Assembly: GCA_900468805.1 (NCBI GenBank) | Contig: UEIF01000021.1 | Coordinates: 246,341-310,340 of the forward strand | Origin: Hyphomicrobiales bacterium | GTDB taxonomy: Bacteria > Pseudomonadota > Alphaproteobacteria > Rhizobiales > Rhizobiaceae | DNA: 64,000 bases | Reading direction: 5' to 3' | Shown: positions 1 through 8,495 of the stretch, piece after piece | How positions within the stretch are numbered: the stretch's first letter is position 1 | Layout: each line of letters begins with the position of its first letter | Program-made: the position numbers and the translations under genes | Notes under the pieces: generated by a model | Told to the model about the DNA's origin: nothing | Seen by the model: the letters and a program-made list of their open reading frames with translations, nothing else | The model's database searches: none

Positions 1-582
1 AAGCCGGTCGACGTCTTCGACGCCAAGGCCGATGCGCTGGCCGTTATCGAAGTCTGCGGCCTGCCGACGGCCAATATCCAGATCGAGCAGGGCGGTCCCG
101 AATGGTATCATCCGGGCCGTTCCGGCACGATCAAGATGGGCCCGAAGGTGATCCTCGGTTACTTCGGCGAGTTCCACCCGACCACCCTTGAAAAACTTGA
201 TGTCTCGGGCGCTCTCTGCGGTTTCGAGGTTTACCTCGATGCCATGGCCGAGCCCAAGAAGAAGGCGACCCGCACCAAGCCGGCGCTCGACCTTTCGCCC
301 TTCCAGGCAGTCAAGCGCGACTTCGCCTTTGTCGTCGACAAGTCGGTGGAAGCTGGCGCTATCATCAAGGCGACAACCAGCGTCGACCGCAAGCTTATCA
401 CCAGCGTCAACGTCTTCGACATTTTCGAAGGTGCCTCTGTTGGCGAGGGCAAGAAGTCTGTGGCGATTGAGGTTCAGATCCAGCCGGCCGAGCGCACGCT
501 GACCGACGAGGATTTCGAGGCGCTAACGCAGAAGATCGTCGCCAGCGTCGCCAAGTTCACTGGCGGTGCCCTGAGAAGCTGA
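1..582 (+). CDS. pheT: Phenylalanine-tRNA ligase beta subunit, C-terminal part (5' end outside window)
   Basis: The frame is open from the first base, so the window begins inside the gene; 193 C-terminal residues are visible. The last ~95 residues form the ferredoxin-fold anticodon-binding (FDX-ACB) domain: RDFAFVVD, then VFDIFEG, GKKSVAIEVQIQ and TLTDEDFEAL, ending in the usual GG-LR. The enzyme charges tRNA-Phe as an alpha2-beta2 heterotetramer in the cytoplasm; pheS would lie to the left. The segment before the FDX-ACB domain matches the catalytic-like core region. The stop is followed by a RIME-like repeat whose two hairpins probably end transcription. An internal ATG at 136 is not the real start. 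Confidence 0.96.
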   Translation, partial: KPVDVFDAKADALAVIEVCGLPTANIQIEQGGPEWYHPGRSGTIKMGPKVILGYFGEFHPTTLEKLDVSGALCGFEVYLDAMAEPKKKATRTKPALDLSPFQAVKRDFAFVVDKSVEAGAIIKATTSVDRKLITSVNVFDIFEGASVGEGKKSVAIEVQIQPAERTLTDEDFEALTQKIVASVAKFTGGALRS

Positions 583-594
583 GCCGGCTAAAGC

Positions 595-690
595 AGGCTC
601 TCGCAAAACTGCGCAGCGGTTTTGCGTCCGCAGTTGCGTGAAAACAGAGAGATAGAGCATCGTGTGTCCATTCAGGCCCGCGATGCTCTG
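595..690. repeat. RIME-like palindromic intergenic repeat, copy A
   Basis: Two perfect hairpins are visible: 602-609 pairs with 619-626 (8 bp) and 654-662 pairs with 681-689 (9 bp). Between them lies GTGAAAACAGAGAGATAG, found almost unchanged at 46670-46775 after gshB. Repeats of this look are common between genes in Rhizobium and are called RIME elements; assignment to that family is from memory. It lies between the convergent ends of pheT and an NTF2-like gene, so it may also act as a terminator. Confidence 0.75.
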
Positions 691-801
691 ACTTTGTGAA
701 TCTGCAGACGAAACGTTCCGAAAGTCGATTGCGCCGGATGACGTCTGGCGGCCTGTTGCGGACATCCACCAACAACCCGGGAACCGGAAGCTGCAGTCTT
801 T

Positions 802-1161
802 TCATAGATGGAGGTGATAAAGCTTGCTGACGATCGTCCAGCGACCGTCGATCCTCAACAATGAAAGATAGTCGGTAAATCGCATGCCGGCGAACTCGTC
901 GGTCACTTTCGCGGTCGCTGCGTCACCGGAAATATCGATGCTGCCGATATCCATATAAGGCTGAGTGCCGGGTGGTGCGGCCCCTTCCTCGAGGATTGCG
1001 GCGATGAACTCGTCGCGCGAGAGCCATTCCACCGCATTCTGATAGTGCCCGATGATCGAACTTTTCGGGTGAAAGGCTTTCTTCAGGGCCGCTTCATTGG
1101 CAAAAGCCATGCCCTCGACATAGAGATGAACCGTTGCTTCGATTGCCTGCCTGTCGGCCAT
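802..1161 (-). CDS. NTF2-like (putative lumazine-binding type) protein
   Basis: A 119-residue protein with the layout of the small cone-shaped NTF2/SnoaL superfamily: an N-terminal helix (IEATVHLYVEGMAFAN), a middle part with FHPKSSIIG, and two C-terminal strands ending DGRWTIVSKLYHLH. It most resembles the Lumazine_bd_2 group often found in rhizobia, whose substrates are generally unknown. The ATG at 1161 is preferred over a TTG 18 bases upstream because GAGGCGAGG lies just before the ATG. No catalytic residues can be named. It stands alone, convergent with pheT; it could be a small hydrolase/isomerase or a non-enzymatic binding protein. Confidence 0.7.
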   Translation of the reverse strand: MADRQAIEATVHLYVEGMAFANEAALKKAFHPKSSIIGHYQNAVEWLSRDEFIAAILEEGAAPPGTQPYMDIGSIDISGDAATAKVTDEFAGMRFTDYLSLLRIDGRWTIVSKLYHLHL

Positions 1162-1281
1162 ATCGATACCTCGCCTCAAGTTTCCAATGAAATGATAGCG
1201 GGGCCATGCGCGAAGACAAGCTCGAAGAAAAGCGAGCCGCCCGATCGGGGCAGCTCTGCCTGTCGGTATTCGGGCGCCAGC

Positions 1282-1782
1282 TCAGGCCGCGCGCGAAGCC
1301 TTCTGATTTGCGGCGGTCGTCGCAAGCTGTGACAGCAACTTGTCTGTCTTGCCTTCTTCCTGCAGCGTCTGGTCGAGAAGCGTGACGGCCTCCTTGAAGC
1401 CGAGCGTGTGCGCCCAGGTCTTCAGTGTGCCGTAGCGGGCGATTTCATAGTGCTCGACGGCCTGCGCCGAAGAGATCAGGCCGGCATCGATGGCAGGCGT
1501 ACCCTTGAACTCCTCCATGATTTCTTCGCCCTCGGCGATGATGCCCTGGATTGCCTCACAGGTCTTGCCCTGGGCGCGCTTGCCGATCAGCTCGAAGACC
1601 TGCTGCAGCCGTTCGACATGGCCTTCGGTTTCCTCACGATGCTTTTCGAAACCCGCCTTCAATTCCGTCGACTGGGCAGCGCGCGCCATCTTCGGCAGGG
1701 CGCGCAATATCTGCCGTTCGGCGAAATAGATGTCCTTCAGCGTGTCGTAAAATAGATCTTCCAGCGTCTTTTCCTTGGCCAT
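1282..1782 (-). CDS. YciE/YciF-type ferritin-like DUF892 protein
   Basis: A 166-residue, almost wholly helical protein. The start (LEDLFYDTLKDIYFAERQIL) is the signature of the DUF892/YciE family, a four-helix ferritin-like fold. Acid and His residues that could bind a di-metal centre recur along it: KHREETEGHVERL, then AVEHYEIARYGTL, then LDQTLQEEGKTDKLL. Relatives are linked to general stress responses, but the biochemical role is not established. The alanine- and lysine-rich tail is normal for the family. It is separated by about 120 bases from the NTF2-like gene and is probably its own transcript. Confidence 0.85.
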   Translation of the reverse strand: MAKEKTLEDLFYDTLKDIYFAERQILRALPKMARAAQSTELKAGFEKHREETEGHVERLQQVFELIGKRAQGKTCEAIQGIIAEGEEIMEEFKGTPAIDAGLISSAQAVEHYEIARYGTLKTWAHTLGFKEAVTLLDQTLQEEGKTDKLLSQLATTAANQKASRAA

Positions 1783-1927
1783 TGTTCCGTTCCTTCATTG
1801 GGGATTCGCGCCCTTTTCGGCGACACTCTTAGAAGCGAATACCGCGCTAATTGTTCCCGGCGCGTTTCGGGTGGAACAGCTGCATTTTCCGGGCAATGAT
1901 GTCGGGAGCAATCGGGAGGCCCCGCAC

Positions 1928-2545
1928 ATGAAGAAACCAGGATCGATGAAAGGGCTTGAGGATCTCGGCCGGGTGCGCCTGTCGAAGAACTTCTTCTTTC
2001 GCGATTTTCTCCATTCCGAGATTGCCGATTTCTACCGTATCCCGAATATCCCCGACGATCCCGATCTGGCGATCGAGGTGGGCAGACGCCTTTGCGCGCA
2101 ACTTCTGGAACCGCTGGAAGCGACCTTCGGACGCCTGCATATCCGCTCCGGCTACCGTTCACCCGCGGTCAACCGCTTCGGCAACGAGAACAGACTGAAT
2201 TGCTCGACCAACGCAGCCACTGCTGCCCATCACATCTGGGATGTCAGAGACTTTGACGGCTGCATGGGCGCTGCCGTCTGCATCGCCATTCCCTGGATGG
2301 TCGACCGCTATGGCGATGAAAGCGACTGGCAGCGGCTCGCCTGGTGGATCCACGACCACCTGCCTTATGCCTCGCTCTGCTTCTTCCCCAAATTATGGGC
2401 CTTCAATATCCAATGGCATGAACGGCCGAAGCGGGTAATCCAGAGTTATGTACGCCCGCGGGGCATCCTCACCAAGGAGGGCATGACCAACTGGGAAGGC
2501 GATCATTCCGAATGGTATGAAGGTTTTCCGCAACTCAGAAATTGA
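1928..2545 (+). CDS. Peptidase M15-like (D-Ala-D-Ala carboxypeptidase fold) protein
   Basis: The 205-residue product contains LHIRSGYRSPAVN (SGYRSP near residues 74-79) and a following HHIWD (101-105), which resembles the Ser/Tyr-Arg and His-x(n)-Asp pattern of M15A peptidases that act on peptidoglycan stem peptides. The Zn-binding pattern is imperfect (HHIWDVRDFDG instead of the usual HxxGxAxD), so activity is uncertain. The ATG at 1928 follows GGGAGG at about 8 bases; an upstream in-frame ATG at 1775 overlaps the divergent DUF892 gene and lacks a ribosome site. There is no signal peptide. The 3' end overlaps the convergent acetyltransferase gene by 11 bases. Confidence 0.65.
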   Translation: MKKPGSMKGLEDLGRVRLSKNFFFRDFLHSEIADFYRIPNIPDDPDLAIEVGRRLCAQLLEPLEATFGRLHIRSGYRSPAVNRFGNENRLNCSTNAATAAHHIWDVRDFDGCMGAAVCIAIPWMVDRYGDESDWQRLAWWIHDHLPYASLCFFPKLWAFNIQWHERPKRVIQSYVRPRGILTKEGMTNWEGDHSEWYEGFPQLRN

Positions 2546-2978
2546 TGCGGTAGCGGATGTGGCCGTCGCTTTTGACGTATGTGTCGTAGAGTGCGCGGGC
2601 CGTTTTGTTCTGTTCGCTCGTATGCCAGTAGAGCCGCGACCAGCCGTTCTTTTTGCAGAGTGCCACGAGGTCGTCCATCAGCGCCCGGCCCACACCCTTG
2701 CCGCGCACATCCTCGGAAACGAACAGGTCTTCCAGATAGCAGTCCTTGCCGCGGATCCAGGTGCCCTCATGCGTCAGGCAGAGCGTAAAGCCGACGACCG
2801 CGCCGTCGAGTTCCGCCATCCGCATGAAGATTGCCGACGCCGGATCGAAGACCCGGCGCCAGGTGGAATCGGTAATGTCGGCATCGACGGTGACCTCGTA
2901 GAAGGCGAGATAGTCCGCCCAGAGCGCACGCCAGCGTGCTTCGTCCTCAGGCCTCGCATCGCGGATTGTCACGGTCAT
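2535..2978 (-). CDS. GNAT family N-acetyltransferase
   Basis: A 147-residue single-domain acetyltransferase. The acetyl-CoA pyrophosphate loop is RGKGVG (residues 92-97) within LEDLFVSEDVRGKGVGRALM, followed by the motif-B region WSRLYWHTSEQNKTARALYD, where the Tyr/Asn pattern is typical. The acceptor substrate cannot be read from the sequence. The next gene downstream of its stop converges with an 11-base overlap, and the aldo/keto reductase stop lies 14 bases upstream of its start, so the two minus-strand genes could share a transcript. Confidence 0.88.
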   Translation of the reverse strand: MTVTIRDARPEDEARWRALWADYLAFYEVTVDADITDSTWRRVFDPASAIFMRMAELDGAVVGFTLCLTHEGTWIRGKDCYLEDLFVSEDVRGKGVGRALMDDLVALCKKNGWSRLYWHTSEQNKTARALYDTYVKSDGHIRYRINF

Positions 2979-2992
2979 GGCATCACCTCGTT

Positions 2993-3940
2993 TCAGGCGC
3001 CGGCCTTGTCGAGCAGCGCCATTGTCTCGTCGGAGAGCTCAAGCGTTGCCGATTTCACCAGGCTTTCAAGCTGGGAAAGGCTCGTAGCACTGGCAATCGG
3101 CGCCGTCACGCCCTTCTTGCGCAGCAGCCAGGCGAGCGAGATTTCCGCGGGTTTTGCACCCGTCTCGGCGGAGACCTTGTCGAGTGCCGCGAGGATGCGC
3201 ATGCCCTTGTCGTTCAAATACTGGGCAACGCGGCCCTCGCGCGCCTTGCCCTCTGTATCCGCCTTGCTGCGGTACTTGCCCGAGAGAAAGCCGGCCGCGA
3301 GGCTGAAATAGGTAATGACGCCGATATCTTCCTTGGCGCAGAGATCGGCAAGCGGACCTTCGAAGCTCGCACGCTCGTAGAGGTTATATTCCGGCTGTAG
3401 CGCCTGATAGCGCGGCAGACCTACCTTGTCGGCGGCGTCGAAGGAGGCCTGCAGCAGGCTCGCATCATAATTCGAGCAGCCGACGGAACGGATCTTGCCC
3501 TGTTCCAGGAGTTTAGCATAGGCACCAAGCGATTCCTCATGCGGCGTATCGGCATCCGGCCAGTGCGACAGATAGAGATCGATATAGTCGGTCTGCAGCC
3601 GGCGCAGCGAATCCTCGACTGCCTTCAGGATGTAGCTGGCCTTCAGCGTCTTGCCCTGACCCATGTCCGAGCCGACCTTGGTGATGATGACGGCCTTGTC
3701 GCGGGAGATTTTTCCCTTCTTCAGCCACCTGCCGATGATCTCTTCGGAATCACCGCCCTTGTTGCCCGGCACCCAGGCCGAATAGACGTCAGCCGTGTCG
3801 ATCGTGTTGAGGCCGGCGTCAAAAAAGCCGTTCAGAATGTCGAAGGACGTTTTTTCATCGGCCGTCCAGCCGAATACATTGCCGCCGAAGACGATCGGCG
3901 AAATTGAAAGACCTGTTTTTCCAAGCCGGCGCATTTCCAT
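2993..3940 (-). CDS. Aldo/keto reductase
   Basis: A 315-residue NAD(P)H-dependent (alpha/beta)8 barrel enzyme that reduces carbonyls. The start MEMRRLGKTGLSISPIVFGG is typical of the AKR family. The catalytic tetrad can be placed at Asp48 and Tyr53 (IDTADVYS), Lys88 (VIITKVGSD) and His126 (LYLSHWPD). The C-terminal part carries the SATSLSQLESLV cofactor-binding region. The ATG at 3940 is chosen because GGGAGAG lies about 4 bases before it; the frame stays open further upstream without a good ribosome site. The physiological substrate is unknown. Confidence 0.9.
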   Translation of the reverse strand: MEMRRLGKTGLSISPIVFGGNVFGWTADEKTSFDILNGFFDAGLNTIDTADVYSAWVPGNKGGDSEEIIGRWLKKGKISRDKAVIITKVGSDMGQGKTLKASYILKAVEDSLRRLQTDYIDLYLSHWPDADTPHEESLGAYAKLLEQGKIRSVGCSNYDASLLQASFDAADKVGLPRYQALQPEYNLYERASFEGPLADLCAKEDIGVITYFSLAAGFLSGKYRSKADTEGKAREGRVAQYLNDKGMRILAALDKVSAETGAKPAEISLAWLLRKKGVTAPIASATSLSQLESLVKSATLELSDETMALLDKAGA

Positions 3941-4120
3941 GACGCTCTCCCAAAATGCTGAAGTGATTGAAATCTGAGGAAACGGCAGAACGCCGTTCGC
4001 AAGTAACCTAGCGCGGAGTACCCTCGAAGGAAACCAAACTTCCGTGATCGGCCGTCGCGCCATTGCGCCGCATGACAGGGCTGCATAAGGTGCGCCCAGA
4101 CGATTTCAGGAGGACCTTTC

Positions 4121-5107
4121 ATGCTGCGTTTCGGTATAATTTCAACGGCTAAGATCGGCAGGGACAACGTCGTTCCCGCCATCCAGGACGCGGAAAACTG
4201 CGTCATTACCGCGATCGCCAGCCGCGATTTTGCGCGTGCCCGCGAAATGGCAGACCGCTTCTCCGTGCCGCATGCCTTCGGCTCCTACGAGGAGATGCTG
4301 GCGTCCGACACCATCGATGCCGTCTATATTCCGCTGCCGACTGCCCAGCATGTCGAGTGGTCGATCAAGGCTGCCGATGCTGGCAAGCACGTGCTCTGCG
4401 AAAAGCCGATCGCGCTGAAGGCCTCCGAGATCGACGATCTGATCGCCGCCCGCGACCGCAACAAGGTCATCATTAGCGAAGCCTTCATGGTCACCTACTC
4501 GCCGGTCTGGCGCAAAGTCCGATCACTGCTGCAGGAGGGTGCGATCGGCGAGCTTCGCCATGTGCAGGGCGCCTTCACCTATTACAACCGCGACCCCGGC
4601 AATATGCGCAACATTCCAGAACTTGGCGGCGGCGGCCTGCCTGATATCGGCGTCTATCCCGTCATCAGCACCCGCTTCTCCACCGGCAAGGAGCCGTCCT
4701 GGATCCAGGCGATCACCGAGCGCGATGCGGAATTCGGCACCGATATCTATTCCAGCGTGAAGGCGGATTTCGGCGAGTTCGAGCTGAGCTTTTACATCTC
4801 CACCCAGATGGCCGGTCGGCAGATCATGGTTTTCCACGGCACTGACGGTTATATCGAGGTCAAGTCGCCCTTTAATGCCAATCGCTGGGGGCCGGAGGAG
4901 ATCGAAGTGACCAATCGCGGTCACAGTGAATCCCAGATCATCCGCTTTCAGGACAGCCGCCAGTACAGGTGCCAGGCGGAAGCCTTTGCCCGCGCTGCAG
5001 CAGGCGAAAAGGAAGAAATCGTCACGCTGGAAGATTCGAAGCTCAATCAGAAGGTCATCGACGCCATCTACCGGGCCAGCGAGCAGGATGGCTGGGAAGC
5101 CGTCTGA
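4121..5107 (+). CDS. Gfo/Idh/MocA family oxidoreductase
   Basis: A 328-residue two-domain dehydrogenase: an N-terminal Rossmann domain (LRFGIISTAKIGRD) and a C-terminal alpha/beta substrate domain. EKP at 94-96 (HVLCEKPIALK) is the family's nicotinamide/substrate Lys motif, and GGGLPDIGVYPV contains the Asp typical of the active site. Members oxidise or reduce sugars, inositols and related compounds; the substrate here cannot be read. AGGAGG lies 6-7 bases before the ATG. It is divergent from the aldo/keto reductase, with which it may share a metabolic setting. Confidence 0.9.
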   Translation: MLRFGIISTAKIGRDNVVPAIQDAENCVITAIASRDFARAREMADRFSVPHAFGSYEEMLASDTIDAVYIPLPTAQHVEWSIKAADAGKHVLCEKPIALKASEIDDLIAARDRNKVIISEAFMVTYSPVWRKVRSLLQEGAIGELRHVQGAFTYYNRDPGNMRNIPELGGGGLPDIGVYPVISTRFSTGKEPSWIQAITERDAEFGTDIYSSVKADFGEFELSFYISTQMAGRQIMVFHGTDGYIEVKSPFNANRWGPEEIEVTNRGHSESQIIRFQDSRQYRCQAEAFARAAAGEKEEIVTLEDSKLNQKVIDAIYRASEQDGWEAV

Positions 5108-5110
5108 CCC

Positions 5111-5488
5111 CTATTCCGCGCGGAAGACGAAGCGAGAATAGCCAAAGAAGCTGAAGAACATCGACGCTGCGGTCGCGAGCACCATTGCGACAAGCGGCTC
5201 CAGCGCCGGTAATGATAGAAGCAGCGCCGAATAGAGCCCGTAATTGACGAGGGCGGCAGTGACGCCGACAGAGCCGTAGCGGAAGCCTTCCGCTGCCAGC
5301 GACCGGCCGGACCGATCGAACGTGAAAGTCCGGTTGAAGGCCCATGTCGTCGCCATCGCCAGGACAATGGCGAATAGCCGGGCAATGAAGGGACCGAGTG
5401 GTGTCAGATGCAGAAGCAGCGCAAGTACGCCCGCATCGACGATGAAGCCCAGCCCGCCGGCGATCGCGAAACGAACGAGCTTCTTCAT
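5111..5488 (-). CDS. GtrA-like polyprenyl-phosphate sugar flippase family protein
   Basis: A 125-residue membrane protein with four hydrophobic segments: about 5-28, 33-53, 71-92 and 98-120. The pattern FAIAGGLGFIVDAGVL at the start and FNRTFTFDRSG after the second segment is characteristic of GtrA/DPMS3-type proteins, which are thought to move polyprenyl-phosphate-linked hexoses across the membrane. Its start overlaps the end of the upstream glycosyltransferase gene by 4 bases (ATGA), so the two are co-translated. The pair is typical of bactoprenol-glucosyl or mannosyl systems. Confidence 0.88.
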   Translation of the reverse strand: MKKLVRFAIAGGLGFIVDAGVLALLLHLTPLGPFIARLFAIVLAMATTWAFNRTFTFDRSGRSLAAEGFRYGSVGVTAALVNYGLYSALLLSLPALEPLVAMVLATAASMFFSFFGYSRFVFRAE

Positions 5489-6480
5489 GCCGCATCCGCC
5501 TTGTTGCCATCAGGCATTATGGACGAGGTTTTATCCTTCAGCGAGACCGGTGCAGGGAAGCTCATATAGTGGATGCGCAACTGTTCGGCCCGCGCCCGCG
5601 CAACGGAATCGAGAATGACGCCGGCTGTAAACAACATGATGGAGATCATCGCGAGCGCCGTCGAAAGCACCCAGGTCGGCATGCGGCTGACAAGGCCGGT
5701 CGCAAAATATTCCGCCAGCACCGGCCCCATGAAGCCGAGGCTTGCCAGCATGAAGAGCGCGCTGATCGTGCCGAAGAAGGCAAAGGGCCGCGTCTCCTTC
5801 ATCAGCATGGCGAACATCCACAAGATCTTGCGGCCGTCGCGGAAGGTCGAGAGCTTCGAATGCGAGCCTTCCGGGCGCCTGCCATAATGCAGTTCCAGTT
5901 CGCTGACAGGCAATTTCAACCGCGATGCATGCACCGACATTTCCGTTTCGATCTCGAAGCCGCCGGAAACCGCTGGAAAGCTCTTGACGAAACGGCGTGA
6001 AAAGGCCCGGTAGCCGGAGAAGATATCGGTGAAGTCGGGCCCGAAGATCGCGCGGTAGAGGATATTGAACAGCCGGTTGCCAAAGGCATGCCCCTGCCGG
6101 CCGGCGTCGTCATGTACACCGCGCCGCGTGCCGACCACCATGTCGGCCCGTTCCGTCAGCAGCGTCCGTACCAACTCTTCGGCATCCTCGGGCGCGTAGG
6201 TCCCGTCGCCGTCGGCGATGATGTAGATGTCGGCATCGATATCGGCAAACATGCGGCGCACCACATGGCCCTTGCCCTGGCGCCGCTCGCGCACGACCTG
6301 CGCGCTGGCAAGCATGGCATGCAGCGCTGTGCCGTCAGTGGAATTGTTGTCGTAGACGTGGATATGCGCATCGGGCAGGGCCGCCCGGAACCCCCTGACA
6401 ACAGCACCGATCGTCGCCGCTTCGTTGTAGCAGGGAAGCAGAACGGCAATATCAGGACTTTCGCTGAGCGATCGCGCCAT
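5485..6480 (-). CDS. GT2 glycosyltransferase (dolichyl/polyprenyl-phosphate hexose synthase type) with two C-terminal TM segments
   Basis: The 331-residue protein starts with a GT-A domain: IAVLLPCYNEAATIG (11-25), then IIADGDGTYAPED with the DGD metal motif at 90-92, then IFSGYRAFSRRFVKSFP typical of DPM1/GtrB relatives. Two hydrophobic segments follow (FAFFGTISALFMLASLGF and LSTALAMISIMLFTAGVIL). It should transfer a hexose from a nucleotide sugar to polyprenyl phosphate at the inner membrane. The ATG at 6480 is preferred over a TTG at 6537 because the domain begins right after it; the ribosome site is weak. It is followed by the overlapping gtrA-like gene. Confidence 0.85.
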   Translation of the reverse strand: MARSLSESPDIAVLLPCYNEAATIGAVVRGFRAALPDAHIHVYDNNSTDGTALHAMLASAQVVRERRQGKGHVVRRMFADIDADIYIIADGDGTYAPEDAEELVRTLLTERADMVVGTRRGVHDDAGRQGHAFGNRLFNILYRAIFGPDFTDIFSGYRAFSRRFVKSFPAVSGGFEIETEMSVHASRLKLPVSELELHYGRRPEGSHSKLSTFRDGRKILWMFAMLMKETRPFAFFGTISALFMLASLGFMGPVLAEYFATGLVSRMPTWVLSTALAMISIMLFTAGVILDSVARARAEQLRIHYMSFPAPVSLKDKTSSIMPDGNKADAA

Positions 6481-6632
6481 GGGGTTACACTCGTTACAAA
6501 GAAACCGCGGCGAATTTACTGCATGCAGCGTTAACAAGCCGCTATAGGAACCGAAGCCGTCACGTCCTGTGGTTTACACTTTCTTGATAAGCCAAGGCTA
6601 AGGTTTGCCCATCACGCAACCACCTGGCTATC

Positions 6633-8483
6633 ATGATGAACGCAGTGCAGCCGATCGCCAAGGCGCAATCCGCATCAGCCAGGACTGGATTCATCGGCAG
6701 AATCCGGCAGATGCTCACTCATCTCCTGCCATCCGCCCTCATCTACACGGTGATCCTGATCGGCATTATCACCGTCATGAAATATGCCGGCGGCCCGGTC
6801 GATTATGTCGGCCCTGATAATGACGACGGCATGCGCCTCGTAGAGGTCAGAGATTTCCTGAATGGGCAGGGCTGGTTCGATCTGATGCAGTATCGGCTCG
6901 GCCTCGGCGAGGGCACGCTCATGCATTGGTCGCGGCTGATCGACCTGCCGATCACTGCCCTGATCCGCTTTTTCGGCCTCTTCCTCAGCCATGATGCCGC
7001 AGAAGCCGCGGCCCTTGTGGTCTGGCCTCTGTCGCTCGTTTTTCCTGCCATGCTTGCCATGGGCCTTGCCGGCAGGCGTGTCGGCGGCCTTGCCGGTATG
7101 CACCTGTCCTTCTGCTTTGCCGGTATGGCAATCTATACCGGCAATCGCTTCGCGCCCGGCGCCGTCGATCATCACAATGCCCAGCTCGCGCTCGTCGCAA
7201 CCATGGTGGCGATGTTGTTCGATGAAAGACAGCGCGCGTGGAACTACGCCGTCGCTGGTGTGTCAGCGGCATTGGCGATCGCGATCGGCGCGGAAACCAC
7301 ACCCTTCGTTGCCACCTATTGTCTGGTGGTGGCGCTGCTCTGGGCCTGGGAAGGCGATCCGTTCGCTGCCGCCACCAAGGCTTTCGGCCTCAGCCTCGCT
7401 GTTGCGATCAGCATCCTCTTCTTTGCGACGGTGCCGCCACAACAATATTCGACGGTGACGTGCGACAATCTTTCGCTCGGCTTCTACAGCTTGGCGACGA
7501 TTGGCGGTGGCCTGCTGCTCGCTTCCGCAGTCTTTGCCAGCCGTCTCGGCCGCGGCCTGCGCTTTGCCGTACTTGCGGCCGTCGGCGCTGCTGTTCTCGG
7601 CTCGGCAATGGTCATTGAGCCGCAATGCCTACGCAATCCGCTTGCCGATCTTGATCCCATGCTGGTCGAGCTCTGGCTTCGCAATGTTTCGGAAGCGCAA
7701 TCCATTCTCGCGCTCAGCCGGACGGATCCCTTTTCCATTGGCGCATTCTATGCGCCCGGCCTGCTGGCGATCGCCGTCTGTATTTTCCGCTCCGTGCAGG
7801 GCGATCGCGTGCAGATCCATCTCGTCCTTCTGGCGCTCTTGAGCGTCAGCTGGGCTGTCGCCCTGGTCCAGGTCCGGGGAGCCGTCTTCGCAAACCTTCT
7901 GTCCATCCTGCCGCTTGCCCTGCTGATCATCGACGTGCGTCGCATGTCGAACGGCGATAGCGAGAATGCCGCGATTGCCCTCGTCTATATCGTCACGGTT
8001 CTGGCAAGCGTACCGGCGGTATGGGCCGTCGGCGGCGCGCTTGTCGAAATGCAGCTCGACAAGACGAATAATGGGGAGGAGGCAGAGCGCCTATCCTGCT
8101 CATCGAAACAGGCGCTCGCTCCGCTTGCCGCCCTGCCTGCTGGTCTGATCTCGGCGCCATCGGAAATGGGCGTGCCAATCCTGCGCTACACCGCCAACCG
8201 TGTCCTGTCGGCGCCTTACCATCGCAACCAGGGTGGCATGCTGACCGAGATGCATATCGGTCTGGCTGAGCCGCTGGAGGCGGGAGCATTTCTGAAAGGA
8301 GCGAGCGTCACGGTGCTTGCGTTCTGCGCGGATGATCTGCAGACCCGTGAAATTGCCAGATTGAAGCCCGATGGGCTCTATGCGCAGCTCGGCAAGGGCA
8401 TTATTCCGCCCTACCTCGACCCGCTTCCGAAAGCCGCCAACAGCGGCGTCCAGTTCTTCCGTTACCGGCCGACGTCGGACTGA
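6633..8483 (+). CDS. Polytopic membrane protein, GT-C glycosyltransferase-like (STT3/PglB-like motifs)
   Basis: A 616-residue protein with about 11-13 hydrophobic segments over the first ~460 residues and a soluble C-terminal part. After the first segment comes PDNDDGMRLVEVRDF (Asp at 62, 64, 65), followed by MHWSRLIDLP; later VDHHNAQL (179-184). An acidic motif in the first periplasmic loop plus a DHH motif recalls GT-C enzymes of the STT3/PglB/AglB kind, which use polyprenyl-linked sugars. That link is inference. It is divergent from the GT2/gtrA pair, whose product would be a fitting donor. The start is one of two adjacent ATGs without a strong ribosome site. Confidence 0.65.
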   Translation: MMNAVQPIAKAQSASARTGFIGRIRQMLTHLLPSALIYTVILIGIITVMKYAGGPVDYVGPDNDDGMRLVEVRDFLNGQGWFDLMQYRLGLGEGTLMHWSRLIDLPITALIRFFGLFLSHDAAEAAALVVWPLSLVFPAMLAMGLAGRRVGGLAGMHLSFCFAGMAIYTGNRFAPGAVDHHNAQLALVATMVAMLFDERQRAWNYAVAGVSAALAIAIGAETTPFVATYCLVVALLWAWEGDPFAAATKAFGLSLAVAISILFFATVPPQQYSTVTCDNLSLGFYSLATIGGGLLLASAVFASRLGRGLRFAVLAAVGAAVLGSAMVIEPQCLRNPLADLDPMLVELWLRNVSEAQSILALSRTDPFSIGAFYAPGLLAIAVCIFRSVQGDRVQIHLVLLALLSVSWAVALVQVRGAVFANLLSILPLALLIIDVRRMSNGDSENAAIALVYIVTVLASVPAVWAVGGALVEMQLDKTNNGEEAERLSCSSKQALAPLAALPAGLISAPSEMGVPILRYTANRVLSAPYHRNQGGMLTEMHIGLAEPLEAGAFLKGASVTVLAFCADDLQTREIARLKPDGLYAQLGKGIIPPYLDPLPKAANSGVQFFRYRPTSD

Positions 8484-8495
8484 GGCCCTATCTTT

